Below are positions 8,903-15,934 of a DNA stretch of 20,558 bases, piece after piece. The position numbers and the translations under genes are program-made. The notes beneath the pieces were generated by a model. The model was given only the letters and a program-made list of their open reading frames with translations, made no database searches and was not told where the DNA came from. Each line of letters begins with the position of its first letter. Positions within the stretch are counted from its first letter, which is position 1. Source of the DNA: a virus; IMG/VR virus record IMGVR_UViG_3300006790_000851, positions 1 to 20,558 of that record, one strand, 5' to 3'.

Positions 8903-11484
8903 CGACCCACCCGCCGACGTGCTTTGCTGCGCAGGCGGAGGAGCATCTTAGAACTTTTGATTCGGATGGATTCCGCTTTGTTTCGCATGAACCCGAACAT
9001 CATGTAGCTGATTGTTTCGCCACGTGTGCTGTCCGAAGTCTGGATGGTATCAAACTCTTCATCGTCGATGAGGTAGTCACCATAGGTTGCAGCGTTGTTG
9101 AAAGTCTTTGGTGTGATCGAAGTGGACGAGCGGAAACGACTGCGAACACTAAGTTTGTTAGCAATCGACTCTATGTTTCCACCTGTAAAATCAATCACTT
9201 GGGATGACCAGTCTTTCCAGTCGCTACCAAGAAGGGTGTTGTAGACACCCCACAGCCAGCCAGTAGATAACTCGCTTGTGGCTGTCCCGTGGCTAACCAT
9301 TGAAGTAAACAGGCCACGTGACTGGATCTGTGCATTGCCGTCGCTGACCTGAATACCTTTGTATGCCCAGTCGACTGCCTGCGCTTTATTGTCATTGGCG
9401 TTGAGCGCACCAAAGTAAGACTGCCAAACATACACTGACGGGTTAGCTGTACCGGATGCGCTAGTCACAGTGGATACTACGTTGCTAATACCGTAACCCC
9501 AAAAGTTGCCAGCAGCTACTGAGCCGGTCAACGTGTACCATGGGTTGCGCTGACTAGGTGTTGTGTTTGTTGTAACCGCTGCACCCAATGCAATGCTTAG
9601 GTTATCTTTGCCGGCAGCAGGAGTTAGGGTCAGCGTGTAGTTTGCAGCGTTCAGCAGCCGCTCCGTCGGAACAAGGCCGGTGCCGTTGAAACTAAAATTT
9701 GAATCCTGAAAGTCAAACGACAACAGGCTCGCCGTTGGGTTCTTGTGCGTAGCGTCGGTGACTAAATCAATCTGTACCTCGTACTGACTCGTGTTGCTAT
9801 TGTAGGTAGGCTTGCCGATATAATAGCGGTTGGAGTTAGTTGCCGAGCCATAAACCAGCTTCCAGTAACCGACGACGGTGCGGCTGTCCTCATCCTTGAT
9901 GCTGCGATCAAGCGCACCGCCACGGCCGTACTGCATAAGGTAGTAGCTAGTGCTGTCTACCTGCTCAGTGGTAATAGCATCCGTAACCGTCTCAGTTTCA
10001 ACGCTGCCGACCATAAACAGGCGGTCGCCGGTGTACATCACAAATGGATGTTCAACGTTCTTAGTAACACCAACAAACGAAACGCCACCACTGACTGCGA
10101 CGCTGCTCTCTAACGGCCAGATACTCCACTCACCGCCAGTATATACCCAACATACATTGCTGCTAGCAAAACAGGCCACAAGCGCCTGCTTCTCTTCCCA
10201 GTATGATAGCGATACGGTTTCACCGTCTTTGTACCTGTACAGTGTAGTGGGTTGTTCATTGTTTACAGGATCAGCAACACCGCTGGCTGTGAGGTAATGA
10301 TTCAGTGGCGAAGTGATACCAGCAGCAAAGAATGAACTAATCGGAGTGCTCAGTTCTTGTAGTTCGGTGCCGTTGCCTGAGAGATAGATGCCGCTCTTGC
10401 TGACCCAAAACGTTCCAGACCCTGTCGAGTAGACAGCCGTTTGCGAAACGCACCCTACAGTGTTGCTAACGGTAACGAGGAACCCGCTTGAGGCGAGCTT
10501 ACCAACCGACGGCTGATAGAAGAACGTTTCATCCTCAGTAAAGATCATCAGGTTATCGAGGACCTGACTCATAGCGGTAATACGGTTTGACGTAGGAACC
10601 TGAATAAAGTTGTTAGCCGCAAAACTGTTAGGCGTACCCACGTCGCTAAAGAACACTTCATTTTTGCCGGCAACAGCTAGTCTTCCGCCAACGCTTGCGA
10701 TTGCCTGCACAGCCGGTAGTTCGGAGTTGTTTCTGTATGTGAAGCCCTCAGTAAACACGCCGTCAACAGCAGTCAGGCGGTTGATCAATGATGATTCTGA
10801 ACGACCATTCACCCAGTCGTTTTTTTGCGCTGACTCTACCTGCCCTGTCTTAATCTTACGAAAGTCCACAGGGAAGTAGGACAGGATACCGGTAAACTCA
10901 TTGCCGAAGATAAGACCGGACTGGAAACCGAGAAAGAAGAAAGGCGCATCAAGACCACCAACGAAGTTCTGTCGATCGAAGTCTTGGTTCGTTTCGTAGC
11001 AGCCGTGCCATGTGGCTGGGCTGTTTGATGTAGTTGCTCTGCCGGGGCTTTTGTTTTGCCCGGTGTGGTTGTGCAGGACTTCCTCGTAAAACTCACCGGT
11101 GTCTACATCGTGGATGCTTACACTATAGTAAACGCCCCAGCGGTTTGATGAGTCAGCCTCAGAGCCATCGACGCCTTCCCCGGATGACGAGCGGACCTGG
11201 AACACTGACAAGATCTGAGTGGTGCCAAACTCAGTTTCGATGGCGTGGCTGCCAAGATGTTTCTGATAGCCAGCGCTGAAGTCCACGGGGTTCACCCCTT
11301 GGAACACGTTGCTTACGTTGCTGAGCGTGGTGTCAATCTGACCTAACTGGCCAAACCCACTGCGTACCGACAGGTATGCCTGACCATCAGGACGCCATAC
11401 ATTTTGCGCCCAGTCTCCACGCTCAAGGTTTCGGTCCTCGACACCACCAGCAATAAGTTCAAACTCAACGCCAGGTACCGCCAT
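8899..11484 (-). CDS. Tail nozzle / tail tubular protein B-like (861 aa)
   Basis: This long, almost wholly beta-rich protein lies directly after the adaptor gene, the position of T7 gp12 and P22 gp10. Residues about 256-370 contain a run typical of nozzle propellers: VGGRLAVAGKNEVFFSD, then NRITAMSQVLDNLMIFTEDE, then TFWVSKSGIYLSG. These are repeated hydrophobic strands with 'value displayed on a sensor' loops. The final 15 residues are strongly basic (LRLRSKARRRVGR). The start overlaps the preceding stop as TAATG, and the stop overlaps the next ATG as ATGA. The protein probably forms the distal tube below the adaptor ring, through which DNA leaves. The length is in the range of T7 gp12 (about 800 residues). 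Confidence in the family is good, but it rests on remembered patterns, not a search. Confidence 0.85.
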   Translation of the reverse strand: MAVPGVEFELIAGGVEDRNLERGDWAQNVWRPDGQAYLSVRSGFGQLGQIDTTLSNVSNVFQGVNPVDFSAGYQKHLGSHAIETEFGTTQILSVFQVRSSSGEGVDGSEADSSNRWGVYYSVSIHDVDTGEFYEEVLHNHTGQNKSPGRATTSNSPATWHGCYETNQDFDRQNFVGGLDAPFFFLGFQSGLIFGNEFTGILSYFPVDFRKIKTGQVESAQKNDWVNGRSESSLINRLTAVDGVFTEGFTYRNNSELPAVQAIASVGGRLAVAGKNEVFFSDVGTPNSFAANNFIQVPTSNRITAMSQVLDNLMIFTEDETFFYQPSVGKLASSGFLVTVSNTVGCVSQTAVYSTGSGTFWVSKSGIYLSGNGTELQELSTPISSFFAAGITSPLNHYLTASGVADPVNNEQPTTLYRYKDGETVSLSYWEEKQALVACFASSNVCWVYTGGEWSIWPLESSVAVSGGVSFVGVTKNVEHPFVMYTGDRLFMVGSVETETVTDAITTEQVDSTSYYLMQYGRGGALDRSIKDEDSRTVVGYWKLVYGSATNSNRYYIGKPTYNSNTSQYEVQIDLVTDATHKNPTASLLSFDFQDSNFSFNGTGLVPTERLLNAANYTLTLTPAAGKDNLSIALGAAVTTNTTPSQRNPWYTLTGSVAAGNFWGYGISNVVSTVTSASGTANPSVYVWQSYFGALNANDNKAQAVDWAYKGIQVSDGNAQIQSRGLFTSMVSHGTATSELSTGWLWGVYNTLLGSDWKDWSSQVIDFTGGNIESIANKLSVRSRFRSSTSITPKTFNNAATYGDYLIDDEEFDTIQTSDSTRGETISYMMFGFMRNKAESIRIKSSKMLLRLRSKARRRVGR

Positions 11485-12200
11485 TAGAACCGTCCGTAGT
11501 AATCACGCTGCGGGGTAATGTACTGGGCATTGTCAGAGACACGGCCAGTGGTCAGGTAGGTTTCAAGCTCGCGCTCTTTGCGGCCCATCTGCACCTGCAG
11601 CGGCTCGTTGAAAGCACCGTCTCGAATGGCGTAATACTGAGCAGCGTACATCGCAATCAACTGGTGATGCGGACGCAAGTCATCAATGTAATCAGTGGAC
11701 ACCGAGGTCCAGTTGATGATCGGTTCCCTGATGTACTCCAAGCGGAGGTACTGCCCGGAGTAGTCATAGGCAACAATCAGTGACTGACCATTGACGCAGT
11801 AATCACCTTGACCCTGGCTAACCTGCAGCGATGTGGAAGCCGGCGTCAGGTAGTAGTTGAGGTTGTCACCAGTAGAACCAACAGCACCAGGAGGCGAGTC
11901 AACAGAACCGATGCGGACAATCCGGGACATCAGTTTGTTTTGAGCCACAGCCGTTGCACCGAGTATAGGATGGGTGTCGGTGAAGTTGGCACCATCCGCT
12001 AGGCTAATCTCAGCTTGCGCATTGGGCACCAGCATATAGGTGCGCTCAACAAAGTAGTTTGGGTCAATGGATGTGACCTTCTCACGGAAGTCACTGTACC
12101 CTGCCTTTAGGTAGGTATTGGTGTTGTCCGACGTAAGGAAAGTCTCGTCAGTGTCATCGACCAGCGACTGGAACAGGTTGTAAACTTCACCAACGTTCAT
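11484..12200 (-). CDS. Head-tail adaptor / tail tubular protein A-like (238 aa)
   Basis: The N-terminus (MNVGEVYNLFQSLVDDTDET, then a LKAGYSDFREKV helix by residue 43) is typical of podoviral head-completion adaptors. Two helices pack against the portal, followed by a beta-rich insertion (about 50-165) and a C-terminal helical segment (HHQLIAMYAAQYYAIRDGAF, then KERELETYL). It is encoded between portal and nozzle, as are T7 gp11 and the P22 connectors, and its length fits gp11. It probably forms the ring that joins the portal to the nozzle and keeps packaged DNA in place. The start overlaps the portal stop as TGATG. No competing start is better supported. Confidence 0.87.
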   Translation of the reverse strand: MNVGEVYNLFQSLVDDTDETFLTSDNTNTYLKAGYSDFREKVTSIDPNYFVERTYMLVPNAQAEISLADGANFTDTHPILGATAVAQNKLMSRIVRIGSVDSPPGAVGSTGDNLNYYLTPASTSLQVSQGQGDYCVNGQSLIVAYDYSGQYLRLEYIREPIINWTSVSTDYIDDLRPHHQLIAMYAAQYYAIRDGAFNEPLQVQMGRKERELETYLTTGRVSDNAQYITPQRDYYGRF

Positions 12201-14101
12201 CAGCCGCCTCCCATATCATTGCGCCGTAGGCCCTGCTCAGGATTAGCGTCACCGTCTAACATCTGGCGTGCGATCTTGAGTGAGTTTAGTTTGTTAAACT
12301 CAGTGCTCTGTTGCAAGGCCGCAACCGGACTCTCCATGGCAATAACTTGATCTGCTGCCTGACGGGGGTTCTTGGTAGCACGTGGGAACACACGGTCGTT
12401 GACTAGCTTATCGACGAACTGGTTCTCCGGCGAACCGAAGGTTTCGATGCTGATCAGAACGTCACGTAGATAGTTCTGCCGTTCCTCAGGTAAGCTGTAG
12501 TAATCAGGGCTACGAATAAAGTTACTAAAGACCTCACGGAACGCCGGCAGATCGTCAGTAGTAAAGATTTCAATCTCGTTTCCAAGTGCTGCAGCCTGAA
12601 GGATGTCGTTAGCATGAGCCATCGCCTCCATCTTCTCAGTGACAAATGCGTTGCCTGTACCGAACTGCAACTCAGTAAGGGCAGTCGTCTTATCAATAAG
12701 ACCAAGCTGCAATAGATCAATGATCTTCTGATCACGGTCCTGCTTCTCATTGCGGAACAACGAGCCAGCCTCGATAAAGACTTCAGGCTCCTCAACCAAC
12801 GATGTGGCCTGCAGGTACTTGAACACAACCTTGCCGAAGCTATCTAGCATACGGACCATCTTACCCTCGGTATAGTACCGCTTCATCAGAGTAAGAACGA
12901 TGGTGCCAAGGTCGCTGGCAGCTTTCTCAATGTTAGCCTGGGTAGTCTGCAGTTGCGTAGCATCCTTAGCAGACAGTTCTTCAATAGCCTTACCGGAGGT
13001 AACACCGACGGCCCGCTTACCAAGCGAGGTAGCGTGTAGGCCACTTACGTCCATCATCTCACTAGCAATCTGCGAGATGTTCTGCAGGACAAAGCCCGGT
13101 AGGCTTGGGGGCGTTACAGCCGTGGGAGCGCCACCGGCTGGGTTGTAGTAGACCTTCTCACCACGGCGATTGGTAATAGCGTTTGGTCCAACCCCTGATG
13201 TCTTTGGAATCAACCACTTAGGATTGCCAATAAGGTCAGCGTTTTCAATGACTTGGGCGCGTGATCGGTTGTACTGAGACTGCAGGTCAATCAGCGGCTC
13301 AAGGCAACCAACGCCCCAGATGCGCCCCGGAATATCGGTGTACCGAATAAACTGCAGTGGGTTAGTCTCGCCGAACCACTTACCTTTGAACAGGTAGGTC
13401 GTATCGAGGAGCACCCGCCGCTCGTTGTTGCGGAAGAAAATCTCGTAGATCTTCAAGCGGTCTTTGAGCTTTTGCTTAGGGTACAACCCGAAGGCATTGC
13501 GCAGTTGGTCATCGTAGCTGCTCGCTGCAGCCTTCTTAATCTGTTCTTTGAACTCCGGGTAGGCAGCCTCTAGCTCATCCCGGTTCACCAACTTGGAGTA
13601 GGCAACATAGTTGCTTTCCTTGATGCGCATAGTGCCGGGCTCGAAGTACATGCGATACGGGTCAATGACCTCGGTGCAAACATCCCTGCCGTTGTAGCGA
13701 GTGTACATACCCACGTTGCCACAGGTAATCAGCCAGGAGATAGCCTCCTCAAAGATTGTGGGCATCTTCTCCCGTGCCCAGTAGTACCGCAGCGCAGCCT
13801 CGCTTGTCTTGGCTTTGACAATGTCTTCAGGCGACGGACTAGACGGCAGCACCGTCAGGGACGGATAGGCAACCGACAGGCGAGCCTCAAGGTTCCGGTA
13901 GATGTTGATCAGCAAGTTGATGGTGACATCGCTCGTGTCCCGCTTGCGACGACGGAAGTCATTGATCGTGCGGTCGTAGTAGAGGTGCTGACGCCCCTGC
14001 AGGTACAATAAACAAAGGTCCCAAGTACGGCTGAACCGATTCTTGTCCTGATCAAAGTCAGACAGCTTCGTCTTCATTACCGCCGCTTTAGGGATCTTCA
14101 T
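12200..14101 (-). CDS. Portal protein (633 aa)
   Basis: The protein forms the dodecameric ring at one capsid vertex through which the terminase packages DNA. Residues 105-157 carry a pattern common in podoviral portals (YYW, then GNVGMYTRY, then VIDPYRMYFEPG). Residues 258-299 carry the wing-stem motif (PGRIWGVGCLEPLIDLQSQY followed by NRSRAQVIE and GNPKWLIP). A helix-rich region with SGKAIEELSA and TQLQTTQANIEKAA follows, and the C-terminus is Gly-rich (DMGGG). The length, 633 residues, is near the P22-type portals rather than the shorter HK97-type. The ATG overlaps the stop of the 51-residue gene as ATGA, and its own TGA overlaps the adaptor ATG. Its position downstream of the capsid and holin-like genes is unusual. 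Confidence 0.93.
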   Translation of the reverse strand: MKIPKAAVMKTKLSDFDQDKNRFSRTWDLCLLYLQGRQHLYYDRTINDFRRRKRDTSDVTINLLINIYRNLEARLSVAYPSLTVLPSSPSPEDIVKAKTSEAALRYYWAREKMPTIFEEAISWLITCGNVGMYTRYNGRDVCTEVIDPYRMYFEPGTMRIKESNYVAYSKLVNRDELEAAYPEFKEQIKKAAASSYDDQLRNAFGLYPKQKLKDRLKIYEIFFRNNERRVLLDTTYLFKGKWFGETNPLQFIRYTDIPGRIWGVGCLEPLIDLQSQYNRSRAQVIENADLIGNPKWLIPKTSGVGPNAITNRRGEKVYYNPAGGAPTAVTPPSLPGFVLQNISQIASEMMDVSGLHATSLGKRAVGVTSGKAIEELSAKDATQLQTTQANIEKAASDLGTIVLTLMKRYYTEGKMVRMLDSFGKVVFKYLQATSLVEEPEVFIEAGSLFRNEKQDRDQKIIDLLQLGLIDKTTALTELQFGTGNAFVTEKMEAMAHANDILQAAALGNEIEIFTTDDLPAFREVFSNFIRSPDYYSLPEERQNYLRDVLISIETFGSPENQFVDKLVNDRVFPRATKNPRQAADQVIAMESPVAALQQSTEFNKLNSLKIARQMLDGDANPEQGLRRNDMGGG

Positions 14102-14253
14102 TTGGAGTAGTCTCCCATTTTACGTTTTGCAGCGTTTCTGCGCTGAACGCTATAGCCAATAGCAACTGCCTGCTTGGGTTTGTACCCCTCGCTGATCAGC
14201 TTCTTTGTGTTTTTCTTCCGGGTTGCCTCGGAGTATCCCTTACCAAGTGGCAT
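14098..14253 (-). CDS. Small basic protein of the 'MPLxKG...KQAVAI' phage type (51 aa)
   Basis: The ATG at 14253 lies immediately after a TAG (14256-14254) in the same frame, and the TGA overlaps the portal ATG as ATGA, so the gene fills the gap before the portal exactly. The 51 residues are basic. They begin MPLGKGYSEATRKKNTKKL, continue SEGYKPKQAVAIGYSVQRR and end with a Lys/Arg-rich tail. This resembles a widespread family of very small phage proteins of the form MPLxKG...I..N...L...G.P.KQAVAIA, which I know from memory and whose function is not known to me. GGAGATGG lies seven to fourteen bases upstream and can serve as the ribosome site. The gene is likely real because of motif and fit. 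Confidence 0.75.
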   Translation of the reverse strand: MPLGKGYSEATRKKNTKKLISEGYKPKQAVAIGYSVQRRNAAKRKMGDYSK

Positions 14254-14475
14254 CTACCATCTCCACTCAACGCCTACGGTTCCGACCCAATCGGCGGAAT
14301 CTCCCCAGGCAGCGCCTGCTGCGAGCGTTGCTGTGAGGTCGAGTTCACGCCCGACTGTATGTCTAGCAGCAACACCAGCATCCCACCTGTCAGTATTCCC
14401 AGCAAGAAAGAGGTCAAGACCCCCATTATCACCAGGGCGCAGATCAACAGGTTTTATACCTCTGAGTCCGAGGGC
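14254..14475 (-). CDS. Putative -1 frameshift extension of the holin-like gene (73 codons, no start codon)
   Basis: In the frame -1 to the holin-like gene, 73 codons follow the slippery heptamer and end at TAG (14256-14254), directly against the next ATG. This stretch has no ATG, GTG or TTG, so it cannot be a normal separate gene. It reads as protein: a loop (GIKPVDLRPGDNGGLDLFLA), then alternating strands (RWDAGVAARHTVG, RELDLTATLAAGAAW, ADWVGTVGVEWRW) ending in an aromatic residue, like paired beta-hairpins of a membrane or periplasmic beta domain. By hand count, 52 of 73 codons start with a purine, against 24 of 50 in the competing frame from the ATG at 14426. A slip after codon 70 would give a fused protein of 143 residues with two membrane helices and a beta-rich tail. 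Expression is inferred; the frame itself is seen. Confidence 0.55.
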   Translation of the reverse strand, partial: ALGLRGIKPVDLRPGDNGGLDLFLAGNTDRWDAGVAARHTVGRELDLTATLAAGAAWGDSADWVGTVGVEWRW

Positions 14476-14684
14476 TTTCCCGTTTGGGCTGCTGCTGCCT
14501 CCACTGCTGCTCGCTTCTGCTTAGCAACATCTTCCATAGAGATTCCCAACACACCGCCTAATGCTCCTAGTACAGATGCAACGATAGCCTCTGTAGGCAG
14601 ATCAGGCCAAAAATGGCTAAGCAAAACAGGAAGAAGCGCCGCAAGAAGGGACAGCCAAAGTTTGCGTGATTTCATCTTATCCAT
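14454..14684 (-). CDS. Holin-like small membrane protein (76 aa)
   Basis: The protein has a basic N-terminus (MDKMKSRK), a first hydrophobic segment at about 9-25 (LWLSLLAALLPVLLSHF), a short turn with Pro-Asp-Leu-Pro, and a second segment at about 32-49 (EAIVASVLGALGGVLGI). A charged, Ala-rich C-terminal tail follows. Two membrane helices, small size and a charged tail fit a class II-type holin or a related small phage membrane protein. AGGGG lies nine bases before the ATG, overlapping the end of the DUF2793-type gene. A second ATG (codon 4) could give a dual start of the kind known for holin/antiholin pairs, though its own ribosome site is not obvious. A slippery heptamer sits at codons 68-70, so this 76-residue form would be the unshifted product. 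No endolysin is seen nearby, so lysis function remains inference. Confidence 0.8.
   Translation of the reverse strand: MDKMKSRKLWLSLLAALLPVLLSHFWPDLPTEAIVASVLGALGGVLGISMEDVAKQKRAAVEAAAAQTGKPSDSEV
14475..14481 (-). promoter_or_regulatory. GGGAAAG slippery heptamer (candidate -1 ribosomal frameshift site)
   Basis: In the holin-like reading frame the codons are ACG GGA AAG, so the heptamer G GGA AAG is in exact X XXY YYZ register. The same heptamer drives the -1 shift of phage lambda G to GT. A GGAGG lies 16 bases upstream and a small CCTC/GAGG stem (4 bp, 7-base loop) starts two bases downstream. Both are weak as stimulators. Confidence 0.55.
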
Positions 14685-14686
14685 GA

Positions 14687-15403
14687 TCAGATCCCCTGTG
14701 AGAACGTAATAAACACAGTGAGTGCAGGCAGGTTGCCACCAGCGTCGGTCGTATTTACAGCAATACCGTCTCCTGCGGCCAGTTTGATAACGCCAGCAGA
14801 CGAAGCCGTGGGACGCAAAATCGCAGCACCCGTTTGATCGCAGGTGAACTGCGGGAAGACGTTAGCGGGGCCGGGGCCAATAATGTCCACAAGGCACCCA
14901 GCACCACCTGCTGCAGCGCCTTGATAGATGGTACAATCGTGAATCACCACTGCATCTTTGACGGTTATTGAGTAAAGACCGCTAACTCCAGGCGCTGTGT
15001 CAAAACGATAAACGCCCAGCGGAGCGCCAGACTGCAGCGGATAAACAACTGCGTCCTGATCGAAGTTGACCGTGCGGCTGAAGAATGACGAAGTAAGTTC
15101 AGCAGAGGTGCCGAGCGCATCGAAATCTGTGGTTGTAACCCAAGCGCTACCCTCAAAGCGGTAGTACAGTGCGTTGGTCTTATCGAACACCGTGTCTTGA
15201 TGGGTGGGGTAAACAAACTCCCACCGATCACCACCACGCCGCACTGCGATGTGATCCTCTTTGCCAATCCAGCGTCCGGTCGCACCGGTGTCCGCAACAA
15301 GCCACATCTGGTTGTTGGGAGTAGAAGCGGGAGGCGTTGTTGAGATGCCCTCGACCACAAAGGTTGGATCGAATGTCTGAGGGCTAGTAAGCGAAGTAGA
15401 CAT
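14687..15403 (-). CDS. DUF2793-containing virion (head or tail fibre) protein (238 aa)
   Basis: Residues about 24-89 match the DUF2793 pattern as I remember it: a small-residue/Pro entry, MWLVADTGATGRWIGKEDHI, then GDRWEFVYP, then NALYYRFEGSAWV. This domain is found in tail and fibre proteins of phages and gene transfer agents, often near receptor-binding parts. The rest (90-238) is beta-rich with Gly/Ala/Thr turns and no catalytic motif. The start has AAGGA five bases upstream, following an eight-base gap after the previous stop. Being encoded among capsid-proximal genes, not beside the nozzle, it could be a head fibre or capsid decoration rather than a tail fibre. The domain call is fairly secure; the location on the virion is inference. 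Confidence 0.82.
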   Translation of the reverse strand: MSTSLTSPQTFDPTFVVEGISTTPPASTPNNQMWLVADTGATGRWIGKEDHIAVRRGGDRWEFVYPTHQDTVFDKTNALYYRFEGSAWVTTTDFDALGTSAELTSSFFSRTVNFDQDAVVYPLQSGAPLGVYRFDTAPGVSGLYSITVKDAVVIHDCTIYQGAAAGGAGCLVDIIGPGPANVFPQFTCDQTGAAILRPTASSAGVIKLAAGDGIAVNTTDAGGNLPALTVFITFSQGI

Positions 15404-15411
15404 GTTGTTCC

Positions 15412-15786
15412 TTATGCGGTGAGCTTCTTAAGTGCTGCCGCTAATAGTTCTTCTTTTTTTGCAGCAGCCTCAGCCGCTTTCATTTCACTCTTATACCCGG
15501 CAGCGGTCATGCCACCTTGCAGCGCAGCGTTAGCGAGACTTGCGTCCTCGTTGCCCATAAGAGCTTGGGTAGCTTCGCTGCCAGCCGAGTACGCACCCAT
15601 CATTGCCATGGGATTACCGCCGGTAGCCAAACCTGCGCCTGCTGCAGCTAAACCACCGCCAATCACACCACCGATGCTTTGACCACGCTTAGCCTGCGCT
15701 GCTTTGCGCATCATTTCTTCGCGTCGTATATCGGTAGCTTTTGCTTTGCGCCCAATGACGCTGCCAAGTCCTCGGTAATCCATCAT
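15412..15786 (-). CDS. Small Ala/Gly-rich virion protein (about 124 aa)
   Basis: The protein has a basic N-terminal part (DYRGLGSVIGRKAKATDIRR), a Gly/Ala-rich hydrophobic centre at about 38-70 (IGGVIGGGLAAAGAGLATGG and MAMMGAYSAG), and a Lys/Ala/Glu helical tail (EAAAKKEELLAAALKKL). The glycine-zipper-like centre suggests membrane interaction or packing inside the particle. Start choice is ambiguous: GTG at 15789, ATG at 15786 (TGATG overlap with the upstream stop) or ATG at 15783, which has GGAG at the best spacing (five bases). I chose 15786 as the middle option. The family is not recognised. Position between capsid and fibre genes suggests a minor head or ejected protein. Confidence 0.75.
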   Translation of the reverse strand: MMDYRGLGSVIGRKAKATDIRREEMMRKAAQAKRGQSIGGVIGGGLAAAGAGLATGGNPMAMMGAYSAGSEATQALMGNEDASLANAALQGGMTAAGYKSEMKAAEAAAKKEELLAAALKKLTA

Positions 15787-15932
15787 CACTCCATGATGTC
15801 GTCGATCGACACGGGGCCGTCATCTTCTAAGTTGCTGTAATCCTGTGACCACGCAGAGCGGATGGCCCTGGCTACCATGAAGATAGCCAGAGCCTCCGCC
15901 CCTTGAAGTAACAACGAGATTACCTCAAGCAA
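15786..15932 (-). CDS. Short single-pass membrane protein with TTG start (48 aa)
   Basis: Between the capsid stop and the next gene there is an open frame starting at TTG (15932). AGGTG lies seven bases upstream, overlapping the capsid stop region. The product starts with a hydrophobic helix (LEVISLLLQGAEALAIFMVA, residues 2-21), continues with a basic boundary (RAIRSAW) and ends with an acidic tail (NLEDDGPVSIDDIME). The TGA overlaps the next start. No other gene fits this 145-base space, and the clear membrane-plus-acidic-tail design argues for a real protein. The frame also contains an ATG at codon 19, which would remove most of the helix. Function unknown; a strong RNA hairpin lies inside the coding region. 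Confidence 0.55.
   Translation of the reverse strand: MLEVISLLLQGAEALAIFMVARAIRSAWSQDYSNLEDDGPVSIDDIME
15864..15894 (-). other. Strong RNA hairpin just downstream of the capsid gene
   Basis: On the transcribed strand the arms GGCTCTGGCTA and TAGCCAGGGCC can pair over 11 bp with one G-U wobble, around a nine-base loop (TCTTCATGG). The wobble pairs only in the minus-strand RNA, which fits a role in that transcript. No T-run follows, so it is not a simple intrinsic terminator. It may be a pause, processing or mRNA-stabilising structure that sets capsid expression apart from downstream genes. Confidence 0.6.
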
Positions 15933-15934
15933 CG

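Noticed and set aside
14274-14426. 50-residue frame (ATG start) with one membrane segment in the holin's own frame after its stop
   Set aside because: Not listed as a gene because the overlapping -1 frame has better codon periodicity, and the ATG has only a weak ribosome site. Kept as a finding because double coding is possible.
14174-14709. Two 116-codon plus-strand open frames across the holin-like region
   Set aside because: They are antisense to the holin-like gene, its -1 extension and the 51-residue gene, with low-complexity Ser/Arg/Pro content.
15864-15894. Intrinsic (rho-independent) terminator after the capsid gene
   Set aside because: The stem is strong but no T-run follows on the transcribed strand, so I list it only as a hairpin.
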